Assembly: GCA_030147505.1 (NCBI GenBank)
Contig: JASBVG010000103.1
Span: forward strand, 1 to 61,784
DNA from: Tardiphaga sp.
Lineage (GTDB): Bacteria > Pseudomonadota > Alphaproteobacteria > Rhizobiales > Xanthobacteraceae
Direction of reading: 5' to 3'
Length of the DNA stretch: 61,784 bases
Shown here: piece by piece, positions 1 to 8,727 of the stretch
Layout of the letters: each line of letters starts with the position of its first letter
Numbering within the stretch: position 1 is the stretch's first letter
The notes under the pieces: model-generated
What the model saw: the letters and a program-made list of their open reading frames with translations, nothing else
What the model was told of the DNA's origin: nothing
Databases searched by the model: none
Translations under genes and position numbers: made by a program

Positions 1-1
1 C

Positions 2-2620
2 ACCTACGCCTCGCCCTACAACATTACGACCTATGACTTCATCCCCCAGATGCCGGGGTTCTCGGGCTTTGGCGCGCTGGGTGGCGGCAATGTGGCTGTG
101 CGCGTCGGCGGCGATGCCGGCGTCCAGTCGAGCCGCGGGGAGGCCACGTTCCAAAGCAGCCAGGGATTGACGATCGCCGTCGGCTCGACCGGTCGCGTGC
201 TGGCCGATGGCAGCATTGTGCGGACCGGTGGCGGCGACATCTCCGTCGATGTCGGCGGCGCGATCAACCCTCTGCATCCAAGGGAGAATGCGAGCGGCAG
301 CAGCGGCCTTCAGAACGATCTCAACGGTGCTCTGATCAACCTGCGTGGCGCGGTGGATATCCGCGCGGGGTCGATGGGACGTATCGACCTCACTTATGGC
401 GCGGCCAATGCCTCGGACCCGCGTGCGCCGGATGCCTTCGCCGCCAACAAGGGCGTGGCGAACGGCGGCATGGTGCTGATACTCGGCGATGCCGCCACCC
501 GCTTTGCGACGCGCGGCGACCTTGTGCTTGGCGGCGTGATCGATGCCGGGCTCGGCTCACAGGTCATGACCACGCCGTACACGAAGGACGGCGTGGACTA
601 TGCGGGCGGCGGCTACAGCGCCTTCTCGCTCTGGACCTCCGCAACCGCGCTCGATCTGTTCTCTGCAGGTGGCAATCTGACTCCCCTTGCGCGCAGAACG
701 GCGACAGGAGTTACCTTCTCGAACGATCAGGGTGTCGATGCGATGCTTCCGGCGCGGATGCGCGTCGTGGCGGCGTCGGGAAGCATCTATCTTGATGGCG
801 GCGGCTATCTGACTCCTGCCAAAACGGTACAAGTCGATTTCCTGGCCGGGCAATCGATCTACGGCGGCGGCGCCGGCATTCATCCAAGCGTGTCTAACCC
901 GGATGAGATGACCAGTCCGCAAAGGCCCTATTTCTATGCGGGCTGGCAGAATGAAGGTGAAAACCTTTTTTACAGATGGTCAGATGAGGGTACAAATTTC
1001 CGCCAGCACGGAAATGACCACGATCCTCTACGTTTTTATGCGGTCAACGGTGATATCATCGGCCTGACGACTGGGCAGCTCAATCCCGCAACGCCGACTT
1101 CTCCGACCCGGTACTACGCCGCCAAGCCGGTGTGGATGCAGGCAGGTCGCGATATCATCAATGCGGGCGGCTTCTTCCTGCACAACAACGTGGACGACGC
1201 GTCGCTCGTCTCGGCCGGGCACGACATCATCTATCTCAATGTCCAGATCGCCGGCCCAGGCGTGTTGGATGTGTTGGCGGGCCGCAACATCTATCAGGCC
1301 GACAAAGGTTCGATTACGTCGATCGGCGCGGTCGCCATCAGCGACAATCGTCCTGGCGCGAGCATCTTGATGCAGGCCGGCGTCGGCGCGAACGGACCGG
1401 ACTATGCGAAGCTGGCCGTGCTCTATCTCGATCCGGCGAACCTCGCCGTGACGGGCACGCGCCTTGCCGACCAGCCGGGCAAAGTAGCGAAAACCTACGA
1501 GAAGGAGCTGGCTGCGTGGCTGAAGGCGCATGACGGTTTTCAAGGTACTGTCGAAGAAACACGGGCTCATTTCGCGACGCTTGCGCCCGCGCAGCAGCGC
1601 GTATTCCTGCGACAGGTATACTTCGCCGAATTGCGAGAGGGAGGGCGTGAATACAACAACGATGACAGCCCTCGTCACGGCTCCTACCTCCGCGGCCGCC
1701 AGATGATCGCTACGTTGTTCCCGGAAACCGACTCGAACGGCAAGCCGATCCCGCGGAGCGGCGATATCACCCTGTTCGGCGGCTCCGGCGTGCGCACCAG
1801 TTTCGGCGGAGACATCCAGATGTTCGCCCCCGGCGGGCGTATCGTCATAGGTGTCGAGGGCTTGGTGCCTCCCTCATCGGCTGGCATTGTCACGCAGGGG
1901 AGGGGCGACATCCAGCTATACTCCAAAGGTTCGATCCTGCTCGGCCTCTCGCGAGTGATGACCACCTTTGGCGGTTCGATCCTCGGTTGGTCGGCGGAGG
2001 GCGATATCAACGCAGGACGTGGTGCCAAGACGACGGTGCTCTATACGCCTCCGAAACGCACCTATGATCTGTTCGGCAATGTCACGCTGGCGCCGCAGGT
2101 GCCGTCGTCCGGCGCGGGCATCGCCACCCTCAATCCGATCCCGGAAGTGCTGCCCGGCGACATCGACCTGATCGCGCCGCTCGGCACCATCGACGCGGGC
2201 GAGGCGGGCATTCGAGTCTCTGGTAACGTCAACCTAGCAGCGCTGCAGGTGTTGAATGCGGCGAATATCCAGGTGCAGGGGACCGCGTCCGGTATGCCCA
2301 CCGTACAGGCTCCGAGCATTACAGCGGCGCTGTCGAGTTCGAATGCGACGGCCGCTTCGCAGCAAAATACGGTGCCGACGCAAACCGCCAATGCGCAGCC
2401 ATCGGTGATCATTGTCGAAGTGCTGGGTTATGGTGGTGGCAGCGGAGACGAGCCAGGGGAAGAACAGAAGAGTCGCAATCGCCAGAGCAGCCTGAACTAT
2501 GATTCAAACGGAATGTTCCGAGTGCTAGGTCACGGCCGGGTGAGTACCGAACAAACGAAGGAATTGACAGAGGATGAACGTCAGTCATTGGAGGTGGCGT
2601 TGCCTTCCAGCGCTCGCTGA
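2..2620 (+). CDS. Filamentous-haemagglutinin-like exoprotein, C-terminal part (5' end outside window)
   Basis: The reading frame is open to the left edge (the first ATG in view, at 50, is internal), so only about the last 870 residues are seen. The visible part is rich in Gly, Ala, Ser and Asp, with short beta-type repeats such as GGDISVDVGG, AGRDIINAGGFFLHNN, AGRNIYQAD and GDIDLIAPLGTIDAGEAGIRVSG. These are typical of the right-handed beta-helix of FHA-like proteins secreted by the two-partner (type Vb) route. The end resembles the DUF3739 region found at the C-terminus of very large FHA-family proteins in proteobacteria; that match is from memory. A likely role is adhesion or contact at the cell surface. 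No partner TpsB transporter is in view. No toxin domain is evident at the C-terminus, which ends in a Gln/Ser/Arg-rich tail. Confidence 0.85.
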   Translation, partial: TYASPYNITTYDFIPQMPGFSGFGALGGGNVAVRVGGDAGVQSSRGEATFQSSQGLTIAVGSTGRVLADGSIVRTGGGDISVDVGGAINPLHPRENASGSSGLQNDLNGALINLRGAVDIRAGSMGRIDLTYGAANASDPRAPDAFAANKGVANGGMVLILGDAATRFATRGDLVLGGVIDAGLGSQVMTTPYTKDGVDYAGGGYSAFSLWTSATALDLFSAGGNLTPLARRTATGVTFSNDQGVDAMLPARMRVVAASGSIYLDGGGYLTPAKTVQVDFLAGQSIYGGGAGIHPSVSNPDEMTSPQRPYFYAGWQNEGENLFYRWSDEGTNFRQHGNDHDPLRFYAVNGDIIGLTTGQLNPATPTSPTRYYAAKPVWMQAGRDIINAGGFFLHNNVDDASLVSAGHDIIYLNVQIAGPGVLDVLAGRNIYQADKGSITSIGAVAISDNRPGASILMQAGVGANGPDYAKLAVLYLDPANLAVTGTRLADQPGKVAKTYEKELAAWLKAHDGFQGTVEETRAHFATLAPAQQRVFLRQVYFAELREGGREYNNDDSPRHGSYLRGRQMIATLFPETDSNGKPIPRSGDITLFGGSGVRTSFGGDIQMFAPGGRIVIGVEGLVPPSSAGIVTQGRGDIQLYSKGSILLGLSRVMTTFGGSILGWSAEGDINAGRGAKTTVLYTPPKRTYDLFGNVTLAPQVPSSGAGIATLNPIPEVLPGDIDLIAPLGTIDAGEAGIRVSGNVNLAALQVLNAANIQVQGTASGMPTVQAPSITAALSSSNATAASQQNTVPTQTANAQPSVIIVEVLGYGGGSGDEPGEEQKSRNRQSSLNYDSNGMFRVLGHGRVSTEQTKELTEDERQSLEVALPSSAR

Positions 2621-2710
2621 TATCATGACACTTCGAAGCAGGTCCGATTTGCTTCGAATTGCAATGAATTGCTTCGCCCTATCTCAGGTTTTGGTCTGTA
2701 TCTCGGCTGA

Positions 2711-3184
2711 ATGGACAAGGCTGAGATCGACGTGTGGGCGAGGAGCTTCGTTGCCGACCTGAAGGTTGGAGATGAGACGGTACCGCTCGACCGCGTGCTG
2801 GCCCGCCATCTCGATTCGCTCGGAGAACTGCGCGCTCAAGGCCTGACCTGGAGTGCGATCGGCTCCATCATCGCGCGCGCAGGAGCGCGCAGAGCAAATG
2901 GTCGCCCGATTTCCCCGGATCAATTGCGAGCCAATGTGGCGCGGCTTCTGAAGCGCCGCACGGTCGGCGCTACGGGCGTCTCGCGCACCCCGAGCCGGGC
3001 GAGCACGCAAGCCGCGATGAAGCCCTCAAACGCAATGGCGCCTCCAGCCTACCGCCCCCCGGCTGTGAGGCAAGCGAACGCCCCAAGCCCGGCCGGTCCG
3101 GTTTCCAAGCCGACCAATCTCAATCCGAAAGAAATCTCCAAGGACGAGATCGCGGCTGCGTTGTCGCGGATCAAAAGCAGGTAG
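2711..3184 (+). CDS. Hypothetical protein with HTH-like segment (mobile-element module)
   Basis: 157 residues, family not recognised. Residues about 35-80 (QGLTWSAIGSIIARAG followed by ISPDQLRANVARLLKRR) look like a helix-turn-helix of the kind seen in accessory DNA-binding proteins of plasmids and integrative elements. The middle is Pro/Ala-rich and disordered. The C-terminus ends in a short acidic-basic helix, KDEIAAALSRIKSR. The start ATG is preceded by only a weak ribosome-binding site. The next gene begins 11 nt downstream on the same strand, so the two are probably one transcript. A DNA-binding or relaxosome accessory role is an inference from the HTH-like pattern and the nearby transfer genes. 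Confidence 0.7.
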   Translation: MDKAEIDVWARSFVADLKVGDETVPLDRVLARHLDSLGELRAQGLTWSAIGSIIARAGARRANGRPISPDQLRANVARLLKRRTVGATGVSRTPSRASTQAAMKPSNAMAPPAYRPPAVRQANAPSPAGPVSKPTNLNPKEISKDEIAAALSRIKSR

Positions 3185-3195
3185 CAGGACACAAC

Positions 3196-4725
3196 ATGCC
3201 TTTCGACGAAGAGCAGACGATCGAAGACGCTTTTGAGTATTCGCCGGCCGCGTTGCGCAGTTGGGAGATCGAAAGTCTTCAGCCGGAAATTACTCCGCTC
3301 AGTCCCGAGTGGGGCGCGACGATCTATTTTGACCCGGAGATATTCCCGAACCCTGTATCGTTCGAGAGGGTCGAGCGCCATTACGCGAACGCGTATCCGG
3401 GCCGTCATTTTTCTCGGTGCGGTCTCAGTAAGGATGGCCTGCAGAGCTTTGCGATCGCAAAGTATCCGCTCGTGGACGAGTTGTTCCGGCGCCGCGGCTT
3501 TGTGTCCGATATCGAGGTGACGTCTTTTGGCAGGGGACAACACCACTCAGAAATCACCCATCTCGCCGTCAACAAGGCCGCGGCTTGCTTCCAGTTTGCG
3601 CTGGTCGCCTACCTCATGAGCGATCCAGCTCAGCCAATTAAGGACGCCGTCAAAGAATCGGTTGATCTCGCGCGTCTGATCGATGGTCATGTCGTTCGAC
3701 GCGATCGTTCCTGGCGCCCAGCGCCATTGGTTGAGCGCGATGGCGTGTTTTATGTTGATGAGAGGCTCCAGGAGAGGGAGTGCGTGCATTTCGCGCTTCG
3801 ATGGCCGCCGCTGCTCGCTTTGGAAAATGGACAGCGTGATCCGTTTTCCCTCTGTCATGCGATGCCGGAAGATATCGCAGCGCAAGCCAGGTTCGAATTT
3901 GCGAACAGTGCTGCGATATTCGCGGGAGCATCAGCAGATGCGCTGCTTCTGTGGCAGCAACAGGTGCTCGCCATCTTGCGTAAAGTCGTCTGGGGCATCG
4001 AGCTAGCGACGAGCGCTTCTTTCGAAAGGCTGGGAATCGCGGAAGTCAAGGCGCGCGGGAAGGCGTTGAGACGGCTTCTTGCGGATCGCAGAGCGGTTAC
4101 TGCGGGACCGGTGGACAGCGCGTTGAACGCGGTCGTCAACGATCGCAAGGCCGCTTATCGGGATTCGATGATCGACGAGAACGAACGGTCTATGATCTAT
4201 GGTCAGGCCCTCGGTTCTGAAGAATATCACCACGGTATCACGACCGAGCAGAACGTGATTGCGACGCTTCATGGCTCGACTTACGAACCGGACTTCGATT
4301 GGGACGATAGTGGGGACCGGAGCGATCCATTGCACTGGCTGGCGCCGTTGGCGCAGTGGATTGGGCAACTGAAACGTCGCCGACATGCTGTCCTGAACGA
4401 ACAGATCGGGGCATGCATCATGGCCATCTTCGGTGACTACGATTTCGATGCCGGGTACGATGAACGTCTCCAGAACTTCGCGTCGGTGATCGAGGACAGG
4501 CTTGGCGATATCGCCTGGACTGCGATCGCTGACGCCGTCCCGGCAGTTCTCGACGGTTCCGCGGCTCCGGTGAGTGTCGTGTACGACTGGATGCAGGATG
4601 CGGATCAGCCTTGGGCGGCGGAACGACGTGAGGATGGCACGATCGTCATTCGTGGTCCTTTGCTCGACTTCCCGGTCAGCCGCGTTGAATTCTGGAATGA
4701 GAAAGCCGCTGTCGTACCGGGATAA
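3196..4725 (+). CDS. Conserved-looking hypothetical protein, 509 aa
   Basis: No known domain is recognised. The protein is soluble, acidic and rich in aromatic residues, with no signal peptide or membrane segment. It is mainly alpha-helical in appearance, with the segments HHSEITHLAVNKAAACFQFALVAYL (split here as residues near 115-140) and a C-terminal YDWMQDADQPWAAERREDG region. It is preceded by AGGAC and lies 11 nt after the previous gene. A perfect GC-rich hairpin follows, so the two-gene unit ends here and faces the convergent coupling-protein gene. Its place inside the transfer module suggests an element-encoded accessory or cargo function, but nothing in the sequence says which. Confidence 0.75.
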   Translation: MPFDEEQTIEDAFEYSPAALRSWEIESLQPEITPLSPEWGATIYFDPEIFPNPVSFERVERHYANAYPGRHFSRCGLSKDGLQSFAIAKYPLVDELFRRRGFVSDIEVTSFGRGQHHSEITHLAVNKAAACFQFALVAYLMSDPAQPIKDAVKESVDLARLIDGHVVRRDRSWRPAPLVERDGVFYVDERLQERECVHFALRWPPLLALENGQRDPFSLCHAMPEDIAAQARFEFANSAAIFAGASADALLLWQQQVLAILRKVVWGIELATSASFERLGIAEVKARGKALRRLLADRRAVTAGPVDSALNAVVNDRKAAYRDSMIDENERSMIYGQALGSEEYHHGITTEQNVIATLHGSTYEPDFDWDDSGDRSDPLHWLAPLAQWIGQLKRRRHAVLNEQIGACIMAIFGDYDFDAGYDERLQNFASVIEDRLGDIAWTAIADAVPAVLDGSAAPVSVVYDWMQDADQPWAAERREDGTIVIRGPLLDFPVSRVEFWNEKAAVVPG

Positions 4726-4765
4726 GCCGACGTCGCGGCGGACCGGAGCTACCGGAAATGGGGTG

Positions 4766-4793
4766 AACCTGCGGCCTGGAGGCCGCAGGTTTT
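4766..4793 (+). terminator. Rho-independent terminator
   Basis: Perfect 12-bp inverted repeat (4766-4777 and 4780-4791, arm AACCTGCGGCCT) with a minimal loop, followed by a short T-run. It lies between the convergent ends of the 509-aa gene and the coupling-protein gene. The T-run favours use by the plus-strand unit. Confidence 0.8.
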
Positions 4794-4799
4794 GCTGTC

Positions 4800-6500
4800 T
4801 CACGATGCTGAGGTTTTGATCGGGAGCTTCTTCAACCAGTTGGCGGCGGTAAAACCTGAGCGCTTCTTCAGCCAGGTCGTAAACGGCCAATCGAGAACGT
4901 AACACTGGCCGTAACAGTGAATGACGGCGCGGACATCTCCGGTTTCGCCGATATTGCGGAAGACGCCGAGTTGCGATGCGAGCTGCGTCGCGCTGAAGAC
5001 CGGGATCGTCTTCCGCTCCTCGACATAGCGGCGCTTGTCGTCTTTGCCGGGTGTGCGATTTTGCACCAAGGCTGAGACATCCCGCTGTCCCAGACTCGTA
5101 GCGACGGCGTCTGCCGCGGCTCCGCCTGGAAGGCGGCCGAAGATCTTGATGCGGAACAAATCGAGCAGGGTGTTTGCGGCGACCTCACCATAGGTTTCGA
5201 TCAGCTGGCTGTAGGTCTGCAGACCCAGAATGACGACGAGCCCCTTTTCGCGTCCCACGGCGAGTGCCGCCTGCAATCCGTCGATTTTCCCCAGAAGGTG
5301 GAATTCGTCGAGAACCAGAACGACACGGCGGTTCGGATTGACGGGCAGGCGCGGGTCGGCCAACCGCTTGGCGATACGACGGATGAGCGTGCCCGTGACC
5401 AGGGTCGAGAGTTCGTCATAGTCGGACGAATATTGCACGATGATCGTGCGCGGCCCTTCATAACGCTCCGACATCCAGCGCCGGATGGAGAACCGCCGTT
5501 CCGGGGGCAGGGTATCCCATGCCCATGCCAGATGACGCAGATTGGTATAGACCGCGGCGCGCAAGGTCAGCAGGATGCCAATGACCGTCTTGTCCTCTGC
5601 ATCCGGATCTGTGCTTTGCAGAAGCGGTCCTGCATTTGCTTCGATCTTGTCGATCGAGCTTCGGATGGTTTCGGAATCCTCCAGCGCAGCGTTCAGCAAC
5701 ATCCCGGCATTCCAGGTCTTCGGGTAGGTGTCCTGGAGCGTCAGGATGATGTCGGTCAGAACAGTGCGAGCAGCGTTGGACCAGAACGGCGGGGTCGATT
5801 CCGGCACAATATCGGCCGCGAACTGAGCGGCGGCGGCGGCTCCCACAATATCCGCGGCGAGATCGATGGCGTGGGACTCGGCATGATGCGCGGCGATCAG
5901 GATGGAGTCCTGACGCGTGAAGGCTTGCGTGACATCACCCTTGTTGCAGAAGAGAAGAACCCGGTCGCCGCGATCGATCGCCTGATCGGCAAGGGCGCGA
6001 ATGATGTTCGATTTGCCGCTATTGGGTTCGCCGACAACCAGGACGTTCTTGGTTTCGGTCGAACGGGGCATGGCGAGATGAGGCGCGAGATAGAGACCGC
6101 GCGGCTCCTTCAAACCTGCTTCCGCAAACAGGCGCCGCCGCAGATCGTCTCGCGCGTACTCACCATAATAGACCCGCGGATGCTGCTCGGTGACATTCCG
6201 GAACGGTTCGGTCAAGGGCATGGTCCGGGACGCCTGGTCCACTGCGACCAGTGCTCCGATGACACCGGTGAGAACACCGAGCAAAAGCCGGAGACCAGCC
6301 TGTTCATTGGCGGCGCGGCTCCCGAGCGCGTGCCAGGTGGCGAGTGGATCGAGGGACTGTCCGTGCGGGTGGAGCGGCGTGAGGATGAACAGACCTGCGG
6401 TCACGATGACCGTGCAGATCAGGAAAGTGACCGCACCGATCCAGACTGCCGTGCCTGTGTTGCGGGTGGGCTCGTAGCCGATATGGGGCTTGTTGGACAT
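4800..6500 (-). CDS. Type IV coupling protein (VirD4/TraD-type ATPase)
   Basis: 566 residues. Two N-terminal membrane helices (about 16-40 and 67-89) precede a cytoplasmic ATPase. Walker A is GEPNSGKS at residues 157-164. Walker B is VVLVLDEFHLLG, with Asp398/Glu399, followed by a sensor-like ILGLQTYSQL. This is the layout of TraD/TrwB/VirD4 hexameric DNA pumps, which link a relaxosome to a type IV secretion channel. The gene lies in an element that also carries a MobF relaxase, supporting a role in conjugative mobilisation. The small protein encoded at 6520-7002 and the ParA-like protein encoded at 7002-7820 lie directly upstream on the same strand, so the three probably form one operon read towards 4800. 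The C-terminus (PFTTWLKKRSGFTAANWLKKL) is basic. Mating-pore genes are absent from the window. Confidence 0.92.
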   Translation of the reverse strand: MSNKPHIGYEPTRNTGTAVWIGAVTFLICTVIVTAGLFILTPLHPHGQSLDPLATWHALGSRAANEQAGLRLLLGVLTGVIGALVAVDQASRTMPLTEPFRNVTEQHPRVYYGEYARDDLRRRLFAEAGLKEPRGLYLAPHLAMPRSTETKNVLVVGEPNSGKSNIIRALADQAIDRGDRVLLFCNKGDVTQAFTRQDSILIAAHHAESHAIDLAADIVGAAAAAQFAADIVPESTPPFWSNAARTVLTDIILTLQDTYPKTWNAGMLLNAALEDSETIRSSIDKIEANAGPLLQSTDPDAEDKTVIGILLTLRAAVYTNLRHLAWAWDTLPPERRFSIRRWMSERYEGPRTIIVQYSSDYDELSTLVTGTLIRRIAKRLADPRLPVNPNRRVVLVLDEFHLLGKIDGLQAALAVGREKGLVVILGLQTYSQLIETYGEVAANTLLDLFRIKIFGRLPGGAAADAVATSLGQRDVSALVQNRTPGKDDKRRYVEERKTIPVFSATQLASQLGVFRNIGETGDVRAVIHCYGQCYVLDWPFTTWLKKRSGFTAANWLKKLPIKTSAS

Positions 6501-6519
6501 GTGAATTGCCTCTTCGATG

Positions 6520-7002
6520 TCAGATGTTCAGCAGGAGGAGAAGGCCCATCGAGATCATCCCGATGGTCATGGCGATGGCGAACCCGAACCGGTAAGCTTC
6601 CGACTTGAAGCTGCGGGCGTCGCAGCAGCGGTTACGCCACTCTTTCGTGGCGCGGCGTGCGCTGGGGGACGCCATTGGCTTCGGCGATACGGTCTTCTTT
6701 TTCTTCTTGACCGGCGGAGCGGCGGGCTTCCGCGGATTGACCGGTCGTGATTTCGTAGGCGCCGTCGCAGGGGCCGCTTGAACGGATGCCGCCGTCTCGG
6801 CGAGCAACCTGAGAACTTCCGTGCGGACAGTGGGGCCGACGCGATCCAGGCGGGCGAGATCGACCTTTCCGTTGTTGTTGACGACCTCGCGCACGATGAC
6901 GTGCGCGAGGTCTTTGGTTGCAGCGGCCCCGTCGGCCTCGATCGCCTGCAACGAGGCGAGGTCGATATTCGGCTGCGCGCCGGATGCCTGTTCGGCCGAC
7001 AT
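6520..7002 (-). CDS. Small tail-anchored protein of the transfer operon
   Basis: 160 residues from MSAEQASGAQ. The start codon shares one base with the stop of the ParA-like gene (TGATG), which indicates translational coupling; a longer in-frame reading from 7557 only shadows that gene. The N-terminal half is helical (DLASLQAIEADGAAATKDLA, VRTEVLRLLAETAASVQ). The middle is a Lys/Pro-rich linker (KPAAPPVKKKKKTVSPKP). The end is a single hydrophobic helix, residues about 138-160, on the C-terminus. This is the topology of a tail-anchored protein with its body in the cytoplasm. No family is recognised. The place between the ParA-like and coupling-protein genes suggests that it anchors one of them at the inner membrane, which is an inference. 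Confidence 0.75.
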   Translation of the reverse strand: MSAEQASGAQPNIDLASLQAIEADGAAATKDLAHVIVREVVNNNGKVDLARLDRVGPTVRTEVLRLLAETAASVQAAPATAPTKSRPVNPRKPAAPPVKKKKKTVSPKPMASPSARRATKEWRNRCCDARSFKSEAYRFGFAIAMTIGMISMGLLLLLNI

Positions 7003-7820
7003 CAGTTGCCTCCCTGCGGGAGGGCGATGATCTTCGTGACCTGATCGTGCATGGAGCGCCAGAAGCGCGCGACGTTGCTCTTCATCACCTTGACCTCGCC
7101 CACGGAGCGACCGAGCAGGCGGGCGCCGTCCATGGGATCGAGGGCGAGCGCCTTGATGAAGCGCATTCCGGCGCCTTCGAACGGCGCCCAGTATTCGCGG
7201 GCGATGGCGGGCATGACGATCCGCTCGACGCCTGCGGTCTCCGCCAGCAGACCCTGGTAGTTCGCCTCCGCGATCGAGCCGGGAACGATGCGCTCGACCG
7301 AGCCACCGAAGCGATTTTCGACCAGAACGATGCGGATGTTGGGAACGGCGTCGCGCAGGCGCCGCGCGGTGAAGGTCGATTGTGCCGTCGATTCCGGGTC
7401 GAGCGGAAAGAAGGGGACGAAAGCGATCACCGGGAGTTTCCAAGCGTCGATATCCTGCGCGAACTCCACATCGCGGAGGAAGTTCGACAGGTTCTCGACC
7501 TCGTTGGCGCCGGTGTCTAGAAGCACAGACGTCTGCTTCGCGATAGCCTGGCTGCATGCATCGTAGAACGGCGCGATCGCACGCGTCGTCAGCGTCGGAT
7601 CCTCGACCAGGAGATCGGGATCGGGGCGCAAATCCGTGACGGTGTCGCCGATCATGTGCGACAACCGCATCTGATCGTCGATCTGAAAGGCATGAAACGG
7701 GTGGCCGCTCAAAACGAGAGCATCCGCGAAGAAAGTCGCCAGATGAGTCTTACCGCAGCTCTTCTGTGCCGCGAAAACGGCCGCCACGGGCGGCGTGAGG
7801 ACGGTGGGCTTCTTGGGCAT
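7002..7820 (-). CDS. ParA/TraL-like P-loop ATPase
   Basis: 272 residues starting MPKKPTVLTP. The ATG has AGGAGA 6 nt upstream, which fixes this start against a longer in-frame reading to 7976. The N-terminus has a Walker A of the MinD/ParA type in altered form, QKSCGKT at residues 19-25, where Ser-Cys replaces the usual Gly-Gly/Gly-Val. A later VLLDTGANEVENL gives the Walker A' Asp. The length and fold resemble TraL/StbB-like ATPases of conjugative plasmids. In this position, directly upstream of the coupling-protein gene, it may position the relaxosome or stabilise the element. The first residue pair of the classic deviant Walker A lysine is not obvious (Gln19-Lys20), so a MinD-type mechanism is plausible but unproven. 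Confidence 0.8.
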   Translation of the reverse strand: MPKKPTVLTPPVAAVFAAQKSCGKTHLATFFADALVLSGHPFHAFQIDDQMRLSHMIGDTVTDLRPDPDLLVEDPTLTTRAIAPFYDACSQAIAKQTSVLLDTGANEVENLSNFLRDVEFAQDIDAWKLPVIAFVPFFPLDPESTAQSTFTARRLRDAVPNIRIVLVENRFGGSVERIVPGSIAEANYQGLLAETAGVERIVMPAIAREYWAPFEGAGMRFIKALALDPMDGARLLGRSVGEVKVMKSNVARFWRSMHDQVTKIIALPQGGN

Positions 7821-7890
7821 TCTAGTCTCCTGACTGGTGTCCACCAGGATTGGCGAACGGTCGTCAGACTGCCCGAGATGCAGAGGGGGA

Positions 7891-7907
7891 TATTTCAGGC
7901 TGAAATA
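7891..7907. promoter_or_regulatory. Palindromic operator candidate, copy 1
   Basis: TATTTCAG-G-CTGAAATA, a perfect 8-bp inverted repeat around one base, about 71 nt upstream of the ParA-like gene start. The same core recurs at 8538-8556 and 8728-8742, each time upstream of a different transcription unit of the element. Confidence 0.65.
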
Positions 7908-7943
7908 AAAATGTGAGAGAGGATGGTGTTTGATTGGCTCCGA

Positions 7944-7975
7944 TGCGGGCTGGCAGCGTCTGCTGCCGGCCCGCA
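7944..7975 (-). terminator. Stem-loop after the four-helix membrane protein gene
   Basis: TGCGGGC-T-GGCAGC, loop GTCT, then GCTGCC-G-GCCCGCA: a 13-bp stem with one internal mismatch, starting 9 nt past the stop at 7984. It has no strong T-run on the minus strand, so it may terminate weakly or insulate the next promoter. Confidence 0.5.
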
Positions 7976-7983
7976 CCTTCCGA

Positions 7984-8433
7984 TTACGTGCGGTTGAAGA
8001 TCTTCACCTTCATCCAGTTTAGCGCAGACGGTACGACGGTGGCCGCGCAGAACGTAATGATGCCGATCGCAGAGAAGTGCGCCCGCCACTCATTCTGCAT
8101 CGGCGAGATCATTGCCGGGGCGCCGTGAATGGTGAGTTCGATCACTGCGCCGAACGCAAGGATCATGGCGATGATCCCGGCGATCAGGCTCGCCTTGCGC
8201 ATTGCCCGCTGCAAAGCGGGGCGTTTAGCAAGCTCGCCGATGCAATGCGTGAATGCACAAGCGCCGACGAAAAAGAACGCATGGCCGATTTTAGTGTGAT
8301 CCGGCCAGTCGTTGAGGATCGCCATCGAGATCACGAACCAGACAGTCATCGTGGAAATGATGGCGACCACCAGTGCGATCAACTTCATGATGCCAGCGAG
8401 GATAGTCTTGTAGTCGTTCGCTTCGTTGGACAT
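7984..8433 (-). CDS. Four-helix inner-membrane protein, hypothetical
   Basis: 149 residues with four clear hydrophobic segments at about 12-37 (LIALVVAIISTMTVWFVISM), 50-66, 82-102 and 121-137. The predicted topology is compact, with short loops and a basic C-terminus (NWMKVKIFNRT). AAAGGATGG precedes the start at good spacing. The family is not recognised. It is transcribed away from the relaxase gene, and the intervening region holds two copies of the element's palindrome. Possible roles are an entry-exclusion-like or membrane anchor function of a mobilisable element; these are inferences from position and topology only. Confidence 0.7.
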   Translation of the reverse strand: MSNEANDYKTILAGIMKLIALVVAIISTMTVWFVISMAILNDWPDHTKIGHAFFFVGACAFTHCIGELAKRPALQRAMRKASLIAGIIAMILAFGAVIELTIHGAPAMISPMQNEWRAHFSAIGIITFCAATVVPSALNWMKVKIFNRT

Positions 8434-8537
8434 TTGTCCATCCTTTCAGTTTAATAACCGGACGACGGACAATTGATTGTCGTGTCACCGGTGTGGCCGT
8501 TTTGGCCGTATTCACTGAAGCATGTCCGCAAGACTGC

Positions 8538-8556
8538 TGATTTCAGCCTGAAATCA
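8538..8556. promoter_or_regulatory. Palindromic operator candidate, copy 2
   Basis: TGATTTCAG-C-CTGAAATCA, a perfect 9-bp inverted repeat around one base, 105 nt upstream of the membrane-protein gene start at 8433. It shares the 15-bp core ATTTCAG-S-CTGAAAT with copies 1 and 3. Confidence 0.65.
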
Positions 8557-8727
8557 AGATTTCGGATATTCGCTGGACAGGTGGACGTAGCTAACGATCG
8601 CTAACTGGCGCCGCGCGAAATCGAGCAATCAGTTTCTTGGCGAGCAGTGTCGTCGCAATTTTTCATTCGCATATAGAGTGTCGTCGTTGTCGTGTGCGAC
8701 GAGTCTCTCAAGAAAACTGATTTCGAT

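Noticed and set aside
2621..2710. Left attachment site of the element
   Set aside because: The TTGCTTCGAATTGC-type direct repeats here do not match the 3' end of tRNA-Glu, so there is no support for an att site.
5298..6608. 436-codon plus-strand frame across the coupling-protein gene
   Set aside because: Antisense to Walker A and B motifs; Gly/Arg/Asp-rich mirror sequence.
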